Part shown: piece after piece, positions 13,401 to 22,595 of the stretch
Position numbering within the stretch: the first letter of the stretch is position 1
Layout of the letters: each line of letters starts with the position of its first letter
Source: Struthidea cinerea
Lineage: Eukaryota; Chordata; Aves; Passeriformes; Corcoracidae
NCBI GenBank assembly: GCA_013397865.1
Contig: VZTI01002652.1
Span: forward strand, 4,312,422 to 4,376,421
Reading direction: 5' to 3'
DNA: 64,000 nucleotides
The notes under the pieces: model-generated
The model's database searches: none
The model's input: only the letters and a program-made list of their open reading frames with translations
Told to the model about the DNA's origin: nothing
Made by a program: the position numbers and the translations under genes

Positions 13401-16400
13401 ACCAGCGCTCGGGATGCAGCCCTAGCGTATCACAAGCTCCATCAGCTCCACATAACAGGTGGGAGCAGAGGTGGCAGATCTGCTGTCTGGTTTTCCCAAA
13501 TGAGGAGACTCAGAGCTGACCCTGGAGCACTACAGCCTCTCTCCTCTGGGAGGGCTGCTGTTAGAAATTGGCCTGGCAAATTTTAGGAGCCACTTATTAA
13601 AACGCAACAGGTTCATGCAATAAAAGAACTCTGTAAGAGCAGCTGAAGCAACTGCAGTGTAAGCTTCTCACATCAACAAGTTTTTGTTGTTTCTTTAGGA
13701 TAGTAGCCCTGCAAATTATGGTAGTATTTAGTAGCTGGGACTACTGATTAAAAATTAACATTTTTCCTTCTCCTCCTGGTACAGGTAAACTTCCCTCCAG
13801 CTCAGCTTACTCGGGCTTGCATATGGCGTTGTGTGCTGTGAATCTGGCTGAGTGTGCAGAAGAAAAAATCCCACCCAGCACAATGGCAGAAATCCACCTG
13901 ACAGCTGCGGTTGGCTTGAAAACCCGCTGTGGAGGCAAGCTTGGCTTCCTAGCGGTGAGTTGTCTATCTTCCCTGATCACACCCTCAAGCAGAGATCTAG
14001 GAAAGCCTGGAAGCTGGCACTGCTGTATCTTGGAGAGGGCATCTGCTAGCGCTACAATTATAATATGACCTGCAATTACGATACGAGCTGTAATCACGAT
14101 ACAACCTTTGTCCTTGGTGGTGCTGCTCTTTCCCTAGATACTGTTCTCAATCTTGTCCTCTCCTTTCACCAGAGCTACTTTCTAAGCCAGGCGCAAAGCC
14201 TGTGCAGCTCGGAGCGAAGTGCCATTCCTGACTCGTTGCGTTGGCTGTGCCACCCCCTGGGACAGAAGTTTTTTGTGGAGCGAAGCTGGACGGTGAAGTC
14301 TGCTGCGAAGGAGAGCCTGTACTGCACGCAAAGGAATCCCGGTGAGATGTGTGTGGCATCCCAGCACTTTGAGCCTGGGAGTGTCTCCACTCTTGTCTGG
14401 GACAAAAGTGGATGCCATGTCTGAGACCTTGTTCTTTTCTGCCCACCCTGCTTGTGGTTCTGATGGGTGAGAGGGCATGAGAAGCTGAGATGTCTCCTCA
14501 GCCTGCAGGGTCTGGCTTGCCTCTCTTTGTATCCTGCGCTGTGTCATACTGCTCATCGCTTTATCTGCTGGAACACAGCCCAGAGGTGGCCCTGAGTGTC
14601 TGGGGAGTGATTTTGGGGTGACTGAGGTTTATCCTCTGCAGAGCAGTGTCCTCACTGTTTTGCTGAGAGGCTGAAGTGCCGGAGGGATCTTTGGCCAAAG
14701 GCTGCAGGTTTATAAGTGGATTAGAAGGATAAAAAAGACCTAAAAATTTAGTCTTTATAAATCATTGCGTTAGTTCCTCAAGATTTTCCCTCTACTATTC
14801 TTCCTCATGCTCTTTCCTACATTTTAATTCTTCTTTCTGGGTGTCTTGGGAGGTGTCTACAAGGATATTCAAGTTAAATGGTTTGGTTTATCCTTCTCCT
14901 CTAGCGGATCCCATTGCACAAGTCCATCAGGCGTTCTGTGAGAACCTGCTAGAGCGAGCAGTGGATTCACTTGTGAAGCCTCAGACTAGGAAAGAGGTAG
15001 CGGGACAAGAGGAGGAGGAGTCGTGGTGAGTATGTGTGTCGCACTGGGCACTGCTGGCCACAGCAGCAGGCTCTGAGGCAGAGCTCGTAACCACTGACCG
15101 AGCGCTGTGGGGCAAACTGAGTGGTTAGTCCCTGTTAAAGGCTTGGAATGACAATGTTAGTCTGACCACCAGAGTTTATCAGCAGAGCAAGCTCTGCCTT
15201 TGTATTAAAACCTCTTAAGTCAAAGGTGAACCTGGGTGTGGTGGGGATTTCTGGTGTTAGCTGGGGTAATACTGGTTGATTCCTCAACTAAGGGGAAGGC
15301 ACTTTCTCTGCTGAGACAAAATTTAATGTTCAGGAGCACTAAAATTAGCGTGCACCTACCTCTTCTATAGACCGGGATGTCTGTCCAGGGCTTTCAGAGC
15401 GTGAAGGTCTGGCATGTCGGAGAGCGAACCCAGCAGCTTGCTACTTTGTGCATGAGTGTTCTTCTCATTCTTCTCACTGAAGTGCAACATTTACCGGCAG
15501 TAAAGAATCAAACAGAGGTGTGGCAAGAGGAGGAAAGATGATGTTGAATGAAATTGTCATTGCCTCTAAGCTCTTCGACCAAATGAACGGGGAAAATAGG
15601 TGGAAAACAGTAGCTTTTTTTGCTGAACCATGTCCAGGTTTCTCCTGGACTCCACAGGAAGCAGAACCCCAGCCTTTGCTAGTAATTCAGCACTGTTTCT
15701 AGCTGATCTCCAGATTTGCTGGTGCCGGACAAATGTTACATACATATATGGGAAGCTCTGTAAGGATCCTGTCCCCAGAAAGTGTGGGTAAAAGCCTCAG
15801 ATGGGAAGATAACCCAGTTTCCCTACCTGTGTAAGGAAAATACTGTACCTTTAGCTTTGGGTTTTTTTCCAATCTCATGTCTGTTTCCTAGCAGAGAAGG
15901 AGCAGCAGTTTGGTTTAATTGCTTATGATCAGATGCTGTTGTTGATGAGAGAAGGTAGCAGGATTTATATAAGGGAGATGGATTGTCACTATACTAGTGG
16001 GAGTCCTGTCTCCTCATGGGAAGGACTAGCTTTAGTAAAATAGCAAACTTTTTTGTCCCCTTCTAGGGGTGGGAGCTCAAGATCTTCATCTGTAGCATGT
16101 CCCAGTAAATTAGGTCATTGCTGCATATGCTATTTTCTCTGACCAGTGCTGTGAACATGCCATCTTTTCCATTAATACGTATTTGCATATATGCAAATAG
16201 TCAGAGAAGTGTAGTTCAGCCTCTTTTGGAGGCAGTGATTGAAAAGGAGCCTGTAAACAACTTGCAACGTATGTCTATGTTTGAGGTGAGACTTGAGGTT
16301 AAATCTAGTTCTGTGCTGGTGGTCATGAAAGGGGAGATATGAGGCACTTTACTCTCGGGGTGGTCTCTTCAGTCCAGCAGTGTTGTGTTACTTGAAGAGC

Positions 16401-19400
16401 TTGAACTTTCTGTGGGCTTAACGGGTCAGCACTGTTTAAAGATGACTTGTGAACGAGTAGTGCCTTGGTATCTTCTGTTTGACAGCATAGCAGAGGTCTG
16501 CCTTGCTTCTTGTTTCAGTGAATTCTCGGGTGCCATGGAGTACCTGAAATTGCTCAACTCATTCTTGGACTCGATGGGAAGCGGAGCCCCACCCTTTGCC
16601 AGCAATTCTGTACTCAAGTCTGCCCTGGGTAAGTCTGGCAGACCTGAAGGTCTTTCAGCTGCAGGATCTACTGCCAATACAAATTCCTGCTCCCTACCAC
16701 CTCTCAAACTCCAGTCTAGGATAAATGCAGTCCTTGGAGTGAGGCCTGATTGCGTGCCAGTGTGGTACCACAGCTCAGACTGGAAGAGAGTGATTAAGAA
16801 GGCTTGAAAATTTGGCTCTGTGTTGTAATGCTGAGTGCCCAGCTGAGACTGCTGCTATTTGTATTGTTGGGCAATATTTTATTTCCAATCTGAACCCTGT
16901 GCCCTCACCTGAGAGCTTGCTCCTGGCAATGCAAAGCAAGAGGAAGGGTGGAGCATATAAACAAACGTAGCAGCATTGCAGCTGAAGTACAGGAAGGGTT
17001 TTTTCCCACTTAATTACCTATTGAACTGGGTGGCCCCCACTTTCACAGTAGCTGTCAGATATATTCCTCAATCTCCAGAGACCTGCAGCCTCTGCTCTAG
17101 GCAAGCTCTGGGCGTATATTGGGAGGTGCTTGTTTTGGTCCCTTGGTGTATATTTAATGGGACAACAAGGGCTGTAGAATCCCTCTGAGCCATGGGCTCA
17201 TCTGGGCTGGGTTAGTAGCAGGCTGCTGGAGTATTTGTCTTGCTCAGTGTTGGTACAGACAGCACCTGGCAGCTCACTGGGATGCTGGTGGAGCTTTAGA
17301 CACAGACTAACTGTGCTGTACCTAAAATGTATAGAGCAAACATAAAAGAAAACAAAATAATTATTTTTTTTAAAGAGAACTCTGTGTTTAGGTCAATATT
17401 GTCATGGAATTGAAAGGCAGGTTAGAGTAGCAGAGCATATGTCCTTTGGCCTTAAGTAGGGTTTGGGAAGTTTTTGAGGGGATGTTAAATAATGAAGGAA
17501 ATTATATAGGGAACCTGATGTAACGTCTTGATGGTGATTAGTGCCAATCGTGAGTGTATGTATGAGTGGAGTTGTTATTTTGGGGTGGTGAGTGGAGATC
17601 ATTGTCAGGAAGGAAGTCAACAGATTTCTAGACAAGTTGGTAGGGTAAGTTCTTGTTGACAAGATACAAACGTGCCATCCAAAACTCTGCTTGCAGTCAG
17701 ATGTAGGGTGTTCGCATGCTGCCAAGTTCCTTTGTGTTCTTGCAGCACATTTCAGCATTCACATGGATGGCTGAGGTCCTGTGGGATCAGTGTGGGCTCA
17801 TTAGCATCAATTCCAGCACAGGGCACTGTCAAGGACCCGTGATACCTGTCCTCTTCTCCCAGTGTGAGGGAGCCGGGTGTGCTCTCCTGGGCTGCAGCCG
17901 ATGGTTCTGTTTTGCAGGTCCCGACGTGGTGTGCCGGTGGTGGTCAGCAGCCGTGGCTATGGCAATCGCTTGGCTCAGAGGGGATGATGCAGCTGTGAGG
18001 TCACATTTCGCAGAAGTGGAGCGCATGCCAAAATCCTTGGAGATGTCAGAGTGCGTAGGCCTCATACACTTTTCAACCTCCTGCTCCTTCTAAACAGGGG
18101 TGACTCCTTCGCTAATGCTGTCCTGTAGGGTCACACCTACCTGTGCTCTGGAGCTGCATGTCTCTTGTGCTCTGCTAGTGCCAGTGTGCTCAGCAGTGTG
18201 TGTATAGGTCAAGGCTAGCAGACTGATAGTAAAGCTGGGGACTGGAAGTAGTTGCTTCTTTCGGGATGTCTTTTGGCTTTGTTCTAATTGCACAGTCTCC
18301 CACCTTCCAAAATCAAACAAAACTCACATGATGATGGAAAGGATGGTGTCACTATCTCTGTTCTTTTGTACTAAAGAATCTTTGCGAGCTTCCTCTCATT
18401 TCTCTGTGCGGTCTATGTAGGTGAGGAACAATTGCTGTCTTTGTTCTGTCTAAGGAATGATGATATCTCTTGAAGGTGGGAGAGTGAAAGCTGATGTTGT
18501 GGCAGCATGACATGGTATTGCTTGAAAGCACCCTGCTTTCTGTTTCAGGAATGCCCTGGTGAAAGCCACCTTCTATATGTGTAAAGCCATGCAGGCCTCT
18601 CTGTCTGGGAAGGCAGATGGACAGCAGAGCTCCCTGGGTCACTGTGAGAGGGCCAGCAGTCACTTGTGGAACAGCCTCAACATGAGCAGTGGCATGTCCA
18701 GCACTGTCCTCAACAATGTAAGCATTATAAGCCCAGGATAAGACATGGTCTGTCTTGGTTGTAAGGTTGGTCTTGATGCAGGTGTGTCACTTCCCTGTTG
18801 TAGCTGCATTCTCCATTCACTCTGTGTGTCATGGGGGTAGAGACTTCTTCCCTATCCTTGCAAAGGGCATTGCCATTGTTCTGTTTCTGCTGTACAGGGG
18901 AGCAGAGCCACAAGTACGGTGTCGTCTCCCCAGGCACGGTCTCAGCTCTCGCTCCTCTTGTGCCAGTAGCTGTCACCCCTTCCTGGTGCTTCAACCAGTT
19001 TGAATTTGGCCCTGCACAGATGGAAAGTATCCATCTCTCTCCTCCAGGTCAAGTTGGTGATACCTGTAAAACAGGACATCACTAAGTCGAGCCTGCTCTG
19101 TTTCAGGCCACACTCATGAGTGTTTGAATCCTCTGACACAGAAGTGTGACTATGCTGTGCTACTCCTGAGTTTGTGTGGGGCTTGTTTCTCTTCTTTCCA
19201 GGATTACGTAAAGCTGGAGCTTCCCTCCATGGCATATGGGACGTGGTTCTGGTCCCTTTCGTCGTTGCTGGGTGGCAGCTGTAGTGCATTGTAGTTGCAT
19301 TGCATGTTGTGGCAGTGACTGTGCAATGTTTCTGCAGTGCAGTACAGAGGCACTCTCCGTTCAGCAGCACAGGCAGAGAGCCCTCCCAGAGCCGGGAGCG

Positions 19401-21933
19401 GTGCTAGGGGGCAGCAGTAGATGGGGAAAAGGGGTTTGGCAGCCGCTGTCGGCTGTGCCAAGACTGCCTCTTTTTTCTCTGCAGGTAGCAAGGCTGTCTT
19501 TGCTGTTTCCCACTAGTTAGCGTCACTGTTTGGGCAGGAAAGCCTTTGCAGAAGGCTGTGTGTCCGTGGGATCAGTTTGAACTCGTTAGCATTGATCCCA
19601 GTGAAAGGTGCTGGCAAGGGCATGTAACATTGATGCAACGTGCCCTTGGCACATGTTTTCTTGACCTCTTGGTTGAGAGATGCCACTTGGGCAAAACACA
19701 AAGGCCTGCTCCCTTTGGTGCATTGTAGTGGGGTGACACAGCGGGGAGGGCAGGGAGCCCCCCAGGCGGGCAGGAGGTGCTGTGGCTGCCTTCCCAAGGG
19801 CCACGTCAGCAGCCATGGAGCTCATTCCTTGCCCAATGCTATGTGTTACTAAGCACGTGTGCCTGGGCACCTTGGCTCTTGCAGATGATCCAGCTGCTGG
19901 CCTGTGACTTGCTGCTCTCCCTCCGCACCAGCCTGTGGCAGAAGCAGGCGAACGCCAGCCAGGCGCTGGGTGAGACCTACCACGCCTCGGCCCCCGAGCT
20001 GACGGGCTTCCAGCGCGACCTCGGCAGCCTGCGCAAGCTGGCCCACAGCTTCAGATCCGCCTACCGCAAGGTGATGGCTCACCTCCCTGGCCCAATCCAC
20101 CTCCAGCTTACCTATAGCCCTTCCTGGGGGTGATGGGAAGCTGCTGCCCTTGGAAACATAGGGTGTATGTGGGCTTGAGTGGTTTGGATGCTTGGGGTGG
20201 GATGGTCTTCCACTACCAGCTTCCATACTTTTGTTGCTGGGTGATGAGGGAGGCTCCCATGGGAGTTCAGTGCATGTGGGGAAGTATCCACTTTAGCTTC
20301 TGCATAAAAAACCATCAGCACATGTGTATTGCCAAATACTGTGGCATCCTGTCTATTAAGGTGGCTTTAGACTGGGTCTGTCCCTCTGGGGAGTGTGGAA
20401 GGAAGTTTCTGCAGCCGTGCTGGCTCTGCTGAGTAGCTGGAGGGTCAGAAGCCTTCTGCATCTGTAGATCCCCAGATGCTTTTTTGGACATTTTCCCCCT
20501 TCTGTTCAGTTTATCTAGTTTAAGCCTCTGTAGAGGAAGTATAGTCTGATTCTTGGACATGAGAGTTGTCCTGGTACTGTCCAAACTCTGGATTTCAAAG
20601 TTTGATGCTGTTACCAAAGCACTGCACTAGCAGCCTAGGTTGAGAATCCTGCCTGGACCACAGTGCCAAAGTTTGCTCTCCAATTTTCCTACCCTGTTCC
20701 CTGCTCTCAATCCTCCCCCTTTCCAGGCCACTCACAGTTAGGTGTCATTTTTTTTTTTCCCCTCCTCGTGGTTGCCCTGACCTGCAAATTCCCCAGAGAC
20801 AGGTGGAGAGATGAGGGAGGAGCGTGGAAATGGGTCTCTGTTTTTGTCAAGGTGTCAGTGCTCCGCTCTTGAAATGCGGTGGCTGAGGGATGACAGAAGT
20901 TCAGCCACAGCGTCGTCCCTGTGCTAGCCCACCTCTCATCTTCCATCCTGCCTTCCTTTCCAGGTCTTCCTCCACGAGGCCACGGTGCGCCTGATGGCAG
21001 GTGCCAGCCCTACCCGCACCCACCAGCTGCTGGAGCACAGCTTGAGGCGGCGCACGCCCCAGAGCAGCAAACAAGGTCAGTCCTGGGGCCCAGGCAGTGA
21101 CCCACTGCTTGTGGGGCTGGGAGGGGGCAGCCCTTGGGCAAGGTGTGGGGGCATAGATACAACCTGCAGTGTGTTCTGCTGTGTCAGGATATTGAGCTCC
21201 CATCAGCCTGTGGCTCAGACAGTGCTTCTGCTGTGTTCTCTACAAGCCAGCTAACGTGAGCTGCCAGCCCTGGGCTGGAGGTGTCGGCGAACAGGCTGGA
21301 AAACATTTGCCTTCATGAAGCTACACATGCACAAAACTTGGCAGTCTGGGGTTTGGAGCAGTCAGTGCAAAGGCAGGAGCTGGGAATTCTAAAGGGAAGA
21401 GCCAAAAGATGAAGGATGTAAGGGAATGGGCAAATGTGCATGCCAGTGCTGGGATGAGCCCTAGGGAGTGAACTGAAAGGAACTGTCTCTGTAGAAGACA
21501 AGACTTGACAGCTCCTACCTGACTCTAGCTCAGAGTGTTCTCCTCTGCTAGCCTAAAGACCCTCAGCGTGCCCCCTGCTCTTGGCTCAGCCAGGTGATGC
21601 CAGCCAGAGAAGCCTGTGCTCAGTGGTGGCAGTTGAGGGCCCGTGTGGTGGGATTTTCTCATGCAGGTGATAGCTCTATTGTGAGTTTTCTCTCTTTCCT
21701 GTTTGCCCATAGGTGAACTGGACACGTTGCCGGGCCAAAGGGAGCGAGCCACGGCCATCCTGTTGGCCTGTCGCCATCTCCCCCTGTCCTTCCTGTCCTC
21801 GCCGGGCCAGCGAGCAGTGCTGCTGGCCGAGGCTGCCCGCACCCTGGAGAAAGTGGGGGACAAGCGCTCCTGCAATGACTGCCAGCAGATGATCGTCAAG
21901 CTCAGTGGGGGCACGGCCATCGCTGCCTCCTAA
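4053..21933 (+). CDS. SREBF2: SREBF2 coding region, 18 exons, 5'-partial (SREBP-2)
   Basis: Sterol regulatory element-binding protein 2 is an ER membrane-bound transcription factor. When sterols fall, SCAP carries it to the Golgi, where site-1 and site-2 proteases release its N-terminal bHLH-zip part to switch on cholesterol synthesis and LDLR genes. Eighteen exons join with consistent phases into 1088 codons plus stop, counted from the first residue in the window (MLQFVSNQ). Human SREBP-2 has 1141 residues, so only the short first exon is missing. In order, counting from that residue: activation segment (1-20), Ser/Gly/Pro/Gln-rich region (to ~236), bHLH-leucine zipper (~270-345) with the SREBP-type EKRYRSS basic region, caspase motif DEPD and first membrane helix (exon 8), RNVL site-1 motif in the lumenal loop, second membrane helix (exon 9), and the C-terminal SCAP-binding regulatory domain (exons 10-19). 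Every junction is GT/AG. No frameshift or premature stop is seen. The identification is certain; the start codon is not in the window. Confidence 0.97.
5323..5504 (+). CDS. SREBF2: SREBF2 exon 3
   Basis: It follows tctgctcttcag and ends at a consensus gtaagt donor. The codon split with exon 2 gives V, then LQPQVQSLVTSSQVQPVTIQ and further Gln/Val-rich sequence to QQVPV. This is the glutamine-rich part of the N-terminal regulatory region, close to human. Confidence 0.96.
6646..6786 (+). CDS. SREBF2: SREBF2 exon 4
   Basis: Forty-seven full codons, reading VLVQPQIIKTDSLVLTTLKT and on to IQTTALQ. The acceptor is cctag and the donor follows CTGCAG (gtaccc). In human SREBP-2 the next two residues are VP. 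Here the donor GT takes those bases and exon 5 starts at TLVG, so the bird protein should lack VP at this junction. Confidence 0.93.
8571..8792 (+). CDS. SREBF2: SREBF2 exon 5 (basic region and helix 1)
   Basis: Seventy-four codons, starting TLVGSNGTILTTMPVM and ending LKDLVMGTDAK before a gtaaag donor. It carries the basic region and first helix of the bHLH domain: ERRTTHNIIEKRYRSSINDK. The tyrosine in EKRYRSS replaces the arginine used by most bHLH proteins and lets SREBPs bind sterol regulatory elements as well as E-boxes (family knowledge). Confidence 0.97.
9909..10023 (+). CDS. SREBF2: SREBF2 exon 6 (helix 2 and leucine zipper)
   Basis: It starts MHKSGVLRKAIDYIKYLQQ and continues NHKLRQENMVLKLANQKN; this is helix 2 and the leucine zipper of the dimerisation domain. 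The last base pairs with exon 7 to make a lysine codon. Donor gtaagt. Confidence 0.97.
10216..10397 (+). CDS. SREBF2: SREBF2 exon 7 (phosphodegron region)
   Basis: It encodes LLKGIDLSSLVDNDVDLKID followed by a Ser/Pro-rich stretch containing LSPPASDSGSQAGFSP and EPGSPLLDDAK. The SPPAS core corresponds to the GSK3/FBW7 degron of SREBPs that limits nuclear SREBP life span (family knowledge). Acceptor tgcag, donor gtattt. Confidence 0.96.
11177..11369 (+). CDS. SREBF2: SREBF2 exon 8 (caspase site, first membrane helix, S1P loop)
   Basis: It starts VKDEPDSPPVALGMVDRSR, combining a VKDE sumoylation-type motif with the DEPD caspase-3 motif. Then comes the first membrane helix, ILLCALTFLCLSFNP, whose Leu-Cys pair is the site-2 protease cut. 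The lumenal loop follows with HGSGRNVLTIES: RNVL keeps the RxxL pattern of the site-1 protease site, where mammals have RSVL. Donor gtaaag. Confidence 0.96.
12324..12505 (+). CDS. SREBF2: SREBF2 exon 9 (second membrane helix)
   Basis: A split Asp codon leads to AAGWFGWMMPTLILWLVNG, then VIVLSVFIKLLVHGEPVTR, the second ER membrane helix. SSVTFWRHRKQADLDLAR follows and begins the cytosolic regulatory domain. Acceptor tag at 12321-12323, donor gtaaag. Confidence 0.96.
13185..13458 (+). CDS. SREBF2: SREBF2 exon 10
   Basis: Ninety-one codons plus one base. It starts GDFAAAASNLQTCLSVLG and ends KLHQLHITG. This is the first helical repeat of the C-terminal regulatory domain that binds the WD repeats of SCAP. 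The segment around LLKRTSHQWRAREAT differs most from human. Confidence 0.96.
13785..13954 (+). CDS. SREBF2: SREBF2 exon 11
   Basis: It reads KLPSSSAYSGLHMALCAVNL, then AECAEEKIPPSTMAEIHLTA and GLKTRCGGKLGFLA. Part of the SCAP-binding regulatory domain. Phase 0 end at a gtgagt donor. Confidence 0.96.
14052..14107. repeat. Short degenerate tandem repeat in SREBF2 intron 11
   Basis: Three diverged copies of an 18-19 base AT-rich unit (aattacgatacgagctg-like) lie side by side. It is too short and degenerate for a firm call. Confidence 0.35.
14173..14341 (+). CDS. SREBF2: SREBF2 exon 12
   Basis: It reads SYFLSQAQSLCSSERSAIPD, SLRWLCHPLGQKFFVERSW and ESLYCTQRNP, closely matching vertebrate SREBP-2. 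It ends with one base of a split Ala codon before gtgaga. Confidence 0.96.
14905..15025 (+). CDS. SREBF2: SREBF2 exon 13
   Basis: It reads DPIAQVHQAFCENLLERAVD and ends in an acidic stretch, GQEEEESW in the unspliced frame. The last two bases (TG) join a T from exon 14 to make Cys, restoring the conserved SCEFS sequence. Confidence 0.95.
16181..16198. promoter_or_regulatory. 18 bp perfect palindrome of two octamer motifs
   Basis: The sequence ATTTGCATATATGCAAAT equals its own reverse complement. It holds one octamer (ATTTGCAT) and its mirror (ATGCAAAT), the binding motif of POU factors such as OCT1, sharing a central AT step. The arrangement could seat a POU dimer. It lies in SREBF2 intron 13 with no other evidence of regulatory function. 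Confidence 0.4.
16519..16628 (+). CDS. SREBF2: SREBF2 exon 14
   Basis: After the split Cys codon it reads EFSGAMEYLKLLNSFLDSMG and SNSVLKSALG, matching the human segment EFSSALEYLKLLHSF. The middle part (SGAPPFA) is more variable. Donor gtaagt. Confidence 0.95.
17918..18050 (+). CDS. SREBF2: SREBF2 exon 15
   Basis: It reads PDVVCRWWSAAVAMAIAWLR, then GDDAAVRSHFAEVERMPKSL. It ends in ATG TCA GA before a gtgcgt donor; the split Glu codon is completed by the G that opens exon 16. Confidence 0.94.
18549..18717 (+). CDS. SREBF2: SREBF2 exon 16
   Basis: It reads NALVKATFYMCKAMQASLSG, KADGQQSSLGHCERASSHLW and ends VLNN at a gtaagc donor. The intron that follows carries miR-33. Confidence 0.95.
18718..19884 (+). 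other. SREBF2: SREBF2 intron 16, host of miR-33
   Basis: A 1.17 kb intron between the gtaagc donor and the gcag acceptor before exon 17. Apart from the miR-33 hairpin in its middle I see nothing else in it. The host intron is the one that carries MIR33A in human SREBF2. Confidence 0.9.
19279..19347 (+). ncRNA. MIR33: miR-33 precursor hairpin
   Basis: The mature 5p arm at 19284-19304 begins GTGCATTGTAGTTGCAT and agrees with vertebrate miR-33 (seed TGCATTG). The 3p arm at 19324-19345 begins CAATGTTTCTGCAGTG and differs from human miR-33a-3p at several bases. The arms pair from CTGTAGTGC at the left end to GCAGTACAG at the right end, closing a 69-base stem-loop of the usual length. It is co-transcribed with SREBF2. 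In other vertebrates miR-33 lowers ABCA1 and fatty-acid oxidation genes, so it supports the cholesterol-raising role of its host. A mimic by chance is very unlikely given the seed, length, hairpin and host intron. Confidence 0.97.
19885..20070 (+). CDS. SREBF2: SREBF2 exon 17
   Basis: Sixty-two codons, MIQLLACDLLLSLRTSLWQK to LAHSFRSAYRK, part of the helical C-terminal regulatory domain. The donor is the less common gtgatg. Confidence 0.95.
20071..21712 (+). other. SREBF2: SREBF2 introns 17-18
   Basis: Introns at 20071-20963 and 21076-21712. There is a T-run near 20750. I see no repeat family, RNA gene or extra exon. Confidence 0.7.
20964..21075 (+). CDS. SREBF2: SREBF2 exon 18
   Basis: It reads VFLHEATVRLMAGASPTRTH and QLLEHSLRRRTPQSSKQ, nearly identical to human. 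Acceptor cag, donor gtcagt. Confidence 0.96.
21713..21933 (+). CDS. SREBF2: SREBF2 exon 19, coding part with stop
   Basis: It starts with the split Gly codon, then ELDTLPGQRERATAILLACR, and ends DCQQMIVKLSGGTAIAAS followed by TAA at 21931-21933. The C-terminal GGTAIAAS matches human SREBP-2. Confidence 0.97.
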
Positions 21934-22588
21934 CGCTGGCGTGGAGTCCCTTTGTGCAAAGACAGCCTGGTTGAGCATCAGCCTGGACTTCCCTTCTGGA
22001 GCTTAGAAAAAGTGCTAGGTTAGGGCTGTGCTGGTGGGATCATGATGGGGTGGGAGAGGGAGGGTGGGGTTTGGGTTTGATTTTTTTTCCTAAACTTGCC
22101 CCAGGTTTAGCTTTACTAGCCTCCTTGCTTGTTCTCAGGCACTGCAGCAGGAATCTGTCTAGTTGTGGTTTTTGTCACTATGCCTGGGGCTGTTGAGAAG
22201 CGCTGCCCCAACACTAATCACCCGTCCCTGCTTGGGAGAGAAGCCCACAAGCCCATGGCACAGAGAAGTGGCACATCCTGTGTCTGTCCTCAGGGGTATT
22301 TTGTTCCCTTTCCAAACACCTCTGCAGAAAGAAATCTCTGGGGAGGGCAGAGGATCTGTTCAAACCTTGTCCCGTGGGGCTGCTGGGGCCTGAGGCTGTT
22401 CCCAAAAGAAAGGGGAAGGCACCAGCTTTCCTTGAGTTGTGTGTCGGGAAACTGAAGCCCCCTAGACCCAACTTACCTAGGTGCTCTGGGAGTATCGCTT
22501 GGGGCCAGTACTGCCCAGAAAATTTCTCTACAGTTTTTATACAGGTTTTTTTATAGGAGTGTTTGTGGCTTTACAAAAACATGGGGAA

Positions 22589-22595
22589 CAATGCA
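22589..22595 (+). promoter_or_regulatory. miR-33 seed-match site (7mer-m8) in SREBF2 3' UTR
   Basis: CAATGCA is the exact complement of miR-33 bases 2-8. The next base is G, so it is a 7mer-m8 rather than an 8mer site. Function is inferred from the seed rule only. Confidence 0.4.

Larger units (their letters stand above)
10398..14904 (+). other. SREBF2: SREBF2 introns 7-12 (with exons 8-12 inside)
   Basis: Introns at 10398-11176, 11370-12323, 12506-13184, 13459-13784, 13955-14172 and 14342-14904. Apart from a small degenerate repeat at 14052-14107, listed separately, I see nothing but unique intron sequence. Confidence 0.7.
15026..18548 (+). other. SREBF2: SREBF2 introns 13-15 (with exons 14-15 inside)
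   Basis: Introns at 15026-16518, 16629-17917 and 18051-18548. The only structured element I see is the double-octamer palindrome at 16181-16198, listed separately. The rest looks like unique intron. Confidence 0.7.
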
